DNA of 7,787 bases. Source: Lentisphaerota bacterium. Its GTDB lineage: Bacteria; Verrucomicrobiota; Kiritimatiellia; RFP12; JAAYLN01. The position numbers and the translations under genes are program-made. This document shows positions 5,293-7,787 of this stretch, piece after piece. The stretch spans positions 1-7,787 of the forward strand of contig JAAYZJ010000371.1 in assembly GCA_012514915.1 (NCBI GenBank). Direction: 5' to 3'. The notes under the pieces were generated by a model, which did no database searches, was not told the DNA's origin, and was given only the letters and a program-made list of their open reading frames with translations. The first letter of the stretch is position 1, and every line of letters begins with the position of its first letter.

Positions 5293-7374
5293 TCAGCGGA
5301 GCATCAGGACGGTTCCCTGTGGCTGCCGCAGCAGGCCGACGACGGTCACGTCGCGCGCCGGGTCGTAGTGGATCCCGAAGCGCGCCTGATAGCTGGGCGA
5401 CAAACCGTCGACGTTCCAGGTCAAGCGCGACGGTTCGGCGTCATGCAGCGCCGTGAGGGCCTCCGTCGCGTCGCCTGCCAGCCGCAGGCCGAAGTAATCG
5501 TCGACGAGATGCGGTGGATCGCCGGCAAACACAAGATCCATGTGACCGTAAAACTGTGGAAACGTGACGAATGGCGGGGCGAGCACCAGGTTGGTGGTCG
5601 CCAGGTCGAGACCGGCGCTACGGCCGTCGATTGTCGCGGACACGAGCCCCGTCTGCTGAATCACGGCCTGGTTGGTTACAACCGCCACGGCATTACTCAG
5701 ACTCAGCGTGCTGACCTTGTTGTATTGCAGCGTTGCGTTTCCATCGCATCCGACGAACAGATCGCTGCATCGCATGTCCGACGAGGCCAGGAGGCATTCC
5801 GATTGGTCATTCATGCCCATTCCCAGCGTAACGCGCCCCTCGACATCGAGCCGATCCACCTGAACATCCCTGAGATCCAGCGTGGCGCGGGTGTTGTGGT
5901 TAGCCCAGCCCGCGCTTGGCTTGCCGATCCACAACTCACTGAGCCAGCCTCCAAAGCTTGCCAGGCCTGGGCCTAACTCGACCACCGAGCCGAGTTGATG
6001 AAAGTCGCCCACGCGCAGCACCGCACGGTTGGCGGGTGAACCCACACGGAACTGGATGCCGTCCGGCAGGCCGGTCCGCTCCGTCCCGTCGTGGTCGGTG
6101 TAGCGGAACTCACCCCGTCCTATGCGGAAATCGTCTCGCACGAGCACCGTCCGCAACTGGGTGTTGCTGCCCAGGTGGAACACGCTGCTCGGCGGGCCGC
6201 TGAGGTCGGGAACACTGCCGAGATAAAACGTGCCGAAGGCCAGGTTGGTCACACTTCCCGGCACTTTCAGCACACCGGTGCCATCTCGCGGACCGCCGCC
6301 CAGGCGGAGGATGGGCGTATCGACGTTGTCGGCGGTGAAGTCGCCGGCAAGTTCGTCGGTTGACGCCAGGTCGAGCTCGGCGAAGGCGGTTCCGGAATTC
6401 TGCGAACGGCCGATATTGACCTCGCTGAACCACCCTTCGAAGCGGGGAAAGGCACCCCAGCGCCACTCGAGCGTGGTCTTGTACATGACGCCGAAACTGA
6501 ACACCGCCCGGCTGGCGGGCGCACCAATCACCACCCGCGTGGCGGGAGGTAGGTTGGTGCAGAGGTTGCCGCCGGCATCACGGTAGCGGAAGTTGCCCTT
6601 GGCGATCGTGACGCTCGCTCCGACCCGGAGCTCGGCCAGTTGCGGCTGGTCGCCGAGATCGATCCAGCTCGCGGTGTCGGGCGTGCCCTGGAAACTCAGG
6701 TTCTGCACGTTGATATTCGTGATGGAGGGCGGCAGCAGGAGCAGACCGGCGTCGATGCCTGTCGTCCGCTGTCCGATCGAGAGCTTCGGCGCGGTAAGCG
6801 TTCGCATGGATGTGCCGTGGCGGAACTCGGCATGCCGCGCGTCGAGCGTGCCGATGGCGCTTCCGGTGCTGTGGCCGTCGAGTCCAACGTAGAGTCCGTC
6901 GGTCAGCCCGGCGAGGTCGAAAACGGTGTTTGTGAGTGTCAGCGTGGCGCGCGGGTGGACAACGCCCGAGGCGGACGTTTTGCGTGTCACGCAGACGCTG
7001 ATCCGCGGCTTGAACGTGCCGCCGCGGATCACCACCGCGTTGGTCATCGTCAGATCAACGGCCTGGTAGTAGTTCGGCGAGAAGGTCCGGCCGGCCGCGA
7101 TGTCGAACACGTTGGTGACGCCGAAGTGATTGGCGTACAGGGTGCCGGTCGTGAGATCGTTGGTGATCGCCACGGCCACGGGTAGCCGGTTGGTGAAGGT
7201 GGCGCTGTCGCTGGTGGTCACAGGGTAGCCACTTGACGGCGACCAGTTCGCCGCGTTGATCCATTGGCCGTCGCCGCCGGCCCCCGTCCAGATGTACGCC
7301 GCCGCCCAGACAGCCGCCGGGGCCGCCAGCATGGCCAGGACGCATCCGGCCGCCTTGCTTATTCCAGTCCGCAT
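5293..7374 (-). CDS. Large secreted beta-repeat protein, autotransporter/adhesin-like, no visible anchor
   Basis: This 693-residue protein is not one I can name. A Sec signal peptide is clear: Arg 2 and Lys 7, a hydrophobic core at about 9-22 and an AVWA-type cleavage near residue 24. The mature protein begins YIWTGAGGDGQWINAANW, an opening often seen in secreted proteins with autotransporter-associated beta-strand repeats in PVC bacteria. The body is rich in Thr, Asn, Gly, Leu and Val, with recurring TN-hydrophobic strand starts (for example near 87, 111, 148, 219, 376, 567, 594), suggesting a right-handed beta-helix or beta-solenoid. Two long units (about 177-333 and 334-498) are diverged tandem copies. 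No C-terminal barrel, PEP-CTERM, LPXTG or other sorting tag is seen; it ends GTVLMLR. GGGAGG lies six bases before the ATG. Likely exported to the periplasm or surface; role unknown. Confidence 0.85.
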   Translation of the reverse strand: MRTGISKAAGCVLAMLAAPAAVWAAAYIWTGAGGDGQWINAANWSPSSGYPVTTSDSATFTNRLPVAVAITNDLTTGTLYANHFGVTNVFDIAAGRTFSPNYYQAVDLTMTNAVVIRGGTFKPRISVCVTRKTSASGVVHPRATLTLTNTVFDLAGLTDGLYVGLDGHSTGSAIGTLDARHAEFRHGTSMRTLTAPKLSIGQRTTGIDAGLLLLPPSITNINVQNLSFQGTPDTASWIDLGDQPQLAELRVGASVTIAKGNFRYRDAGGNLCTNLPPATRVVIGAPASRAVFSFGVMYKTTLEWRWGAFPRFEGWFSEVNIGRSQNSGTAFAELDLASTDELAGDFTADNVDTPILRLGGGPRDGTGVLKVPGSVTNLAFGTFYLGSVPDLSGPPSSVFHLGSNTQLRTVLVRDDFRIGRGEFRYTDHDGTERTGLPDGIQFRVGSPANRAVLRVGDFHQLGSVVELGPGLASFGGWLSELWIGKPSAGWANHNTRATLDLRDVQVDRLDVEGRVTLGMGMNDQSECLLASSDMRCSDLFVGCDGNATLQYNKVSTLSLSNAVAVVTNQAVIQQTGLVSATIDGRSAGLDLATTNLVLAPPFVTFPQFYGHMDLVFAGDPPHLVDDYFGLRLAGDATEALTALHDAEPSRLTWNVDGLSPSYQARFGIHYDPARDVTVVGLLRQPQGTVLMLR
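5881..6846 (-). repeat. Two diverged tandem units of about 160 residues inside the secreted protein
   Basis: Residues 177-333 (6846-6376) and 334-498 (6375-5881) align with offsets of 157-165 residues. Matching anchors are LDA/LDL/LDL at 177, 334 and 499; LLLPPSITNINV with LKVPGSVTNLAF; NFRYRD (261-266) with EFRYTD (422-427); GAPASRAV with GSPANRAV; and GWFSEVNIG with GWLSELWIG. Over residues 262-296 against 423-457, 15 of 35 positions are identical. A third, degraded copy may begin at 499. The DNA copies are diverged, so this is an old duplication. Confidence 0.75.
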
Positions 7375-7456
7375 TCCGAGCCTCCCGATTGCCGCGCCCG
7401 GTTCCTTCAGCAGCGCAACCAGTCGCCCTGAAAAAATAGATCCGGGCCGCGACCGG

Positions 7457-7492
7457 AAAAAAAAAATTATCGGGACCGGCTGACATTGTCAA
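7457..7492 (-). promoter_or_regulatory. Promoter of the secreted protein gene with T10 at the predicted start
   Basis: On the minus strand a perfect TTGACA (7492-7487) is followed by GATAAT (7471-7466) at 15 bases, or TAATTT (7469-7464) at 17 bases. Ten consecutive T residues (7466-7457) run directly on from the -10 box, so transcription would start inside or at the edge of this tract. The leader to the ATG at 7374 would be about 85 bases, and includes an 8-bp stem with one G-U pair (7456-7449 with 7426-7419). Confidence 0.6.
7481..7491. promoter_or_regulatory. 11-bp palindrome overlapping the -35 box
   Basis: TGACATTGTCA is a perfect inverted repeat around a central T. It covers five of the six bases of the TTGACA box of the leftward promoter and lies about 40 bases upstream of the rightward dxs -10 box. 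It may be an operator, or partly a chance product of the TTGACA box itself. Confidence 0.3.
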
Positions 7493-7531
7493 CACGCGTA
7501 AATAGACATTTCCCCCCGGCCAGGGATCGGG

Positions 7532-7537
7532 TATAGT
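7532..7537 (+). promoter_or_regulatory. Candidate -10 box for dxs
   Basis: TATAGT (five of six matches to TATAAT) ends eight bases before the dxs ATG at 7546. The position 17 bases upstream reads TTTCCC (7509-7514), a poor -35. If used, transcription would begin within about three bases of the ATG. No Shine-Dalgarno is visible before the gene. Confidence 0.45.
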
Positions 7538-7545
7538 TTTGCGCA

Positions 7546-7787
7546 ATGGGTTCCCTACTTGAACAAGTCGACAGCCCGGCCGATCTGCGCGGGTTCTCAC
7601 CGGAGCTCTTCCCGCCGCTGGCGGAGGAGATCCGCGCGGTGATCACCCAGACGGTCAGCCGGACGGGCGGACATCTGGCGTCCAATCTCGGCGTCGTCGA
7701 GTTGACGCTGGCCCTGCTGTACCACTTCAACCCGCCGGAAGACAAGATCGTCTGGGACGTCGGGCATCAAACGTACGCCTGGAAGCT
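7546..7787 (+). CDS. dxs: 1-deoxy-D-xylulose-5-phosphate synthase, N-terminal part (3' end outside window)
   Basis: DXS joins pyruvate and glyceraldehyde 3-phosphate, with thiamine diphosphate, in the first step of the MEP isoprenoid pathway. It also supplies a precursor for thiamine and pyridoxal phosphate. The 80 complete codons visible match the family N-terminus: LLEQVDSPADL, LAEEIRAVI, TGGHLASNLGVVELTLAL with the conserved His 43, and EDKIVWDVGHQTYAWK with His 74. YAWK replaces the more familiar YPHK. The ATG at 7546 places the homologous LLE-SP-DL segment at the expected distance from the start, so I accept it although no ribosome site precedes it (nearest purine run AGGGA is about 19 bases away). 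The gene is divergent from the secreted-protein gene across 171 bases. Confidence 0.95.
   Translation, partial: MGSLLEQVDSPADLRGFSPELFPPLAEEIRAVITQTVSRTGGHLASNLGVVELTLALLYHFNPPEDKIVWDVGHQTYAWK

Noticed and set aside
5368..5976. Plus-strand open frame antisense to the secreted protein
   Set aside because: No homology or start signals, and it lies wholly within a signal-peptide-bearing gene with consistent repeats.
7055..7600. Minus-strand open frame spanning the secreted gene start and the dxs start
   Set aside because: It runs through both promoters and a T10 tract and overlaps two confident gene starts.

Overview
The window is a GC-rich (about two-thirds G+C by eye), densely coded bacterial chromosome segment. 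It carries housekeeping genes, one accessory nanocompartment operon and one large secreted protein. I saw no RNA genes, insertion sequences, phage genes or CRISPR array. The secreted protein at 5293-7374 starts, after its signal peptide, with a tryptophan/asparagine-rich stretch (YIWTG...W...NW) and has many 'TN' beta-ladder repeats. That style is common in Verrucomicrobiota/Kiritimatiellota (PVC group) genomes, so a PVC bacterium or a relative is a reasonable but unproven guess. dxs indicates the MEP isoprenoid route and lipB indicates endogenous lipoylation.

Layout. (1) 1-2055, minus strand: an apparent operon read right to left, a PflX-like radical SAM protein, then a YebC/TACO1 protein, then ruvC, which runs off the left edge. 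(2) 2056-2144: a short divergent control region with a good plus-strand promoter and a near-perfect inverted repeat. (3) 2145-3421, plus strand: a two-gene encapsulin operon, with an encapsulated ferritin-like cargo carrying a C-terminal loading peptide, the encapsulin shell, and a strong intrinsic terminator. (4) 3439-5243, minus strand: promoter, rpsT, a long intercistronic hairpin, lipB, then a CPBP-type membrane protein overlapping lipB by ATGA. (5) 5293-7374, minus strand: a 693-residue secreted repeat protein. (6) 7375-7545: a divergent control region with a TTGACA promoter, an 11-bp palindrome and a T10 tract reading left, and a TATAGT box just before the plus-strand dxs start. (7) 7546-7787: the 5' part of dxs.

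The clearest functional system is the encapsulin operon. The cargo has the ferroxidase residues of EncFtn at matching spacing and ends in a classic shell-docking peptide, so the two genes should build an iron-oxidising and iron-storing protein compartment. This is a known class, not a new one. The less ordinary points are the CPBP homologue lacking its key glutamate, the strand-specific hairpin between rpsT and lipB, a possibly leaderless dxs, the homopolymer at the predicted start site of the secreted protein gene, and the internal duplication in that protein.
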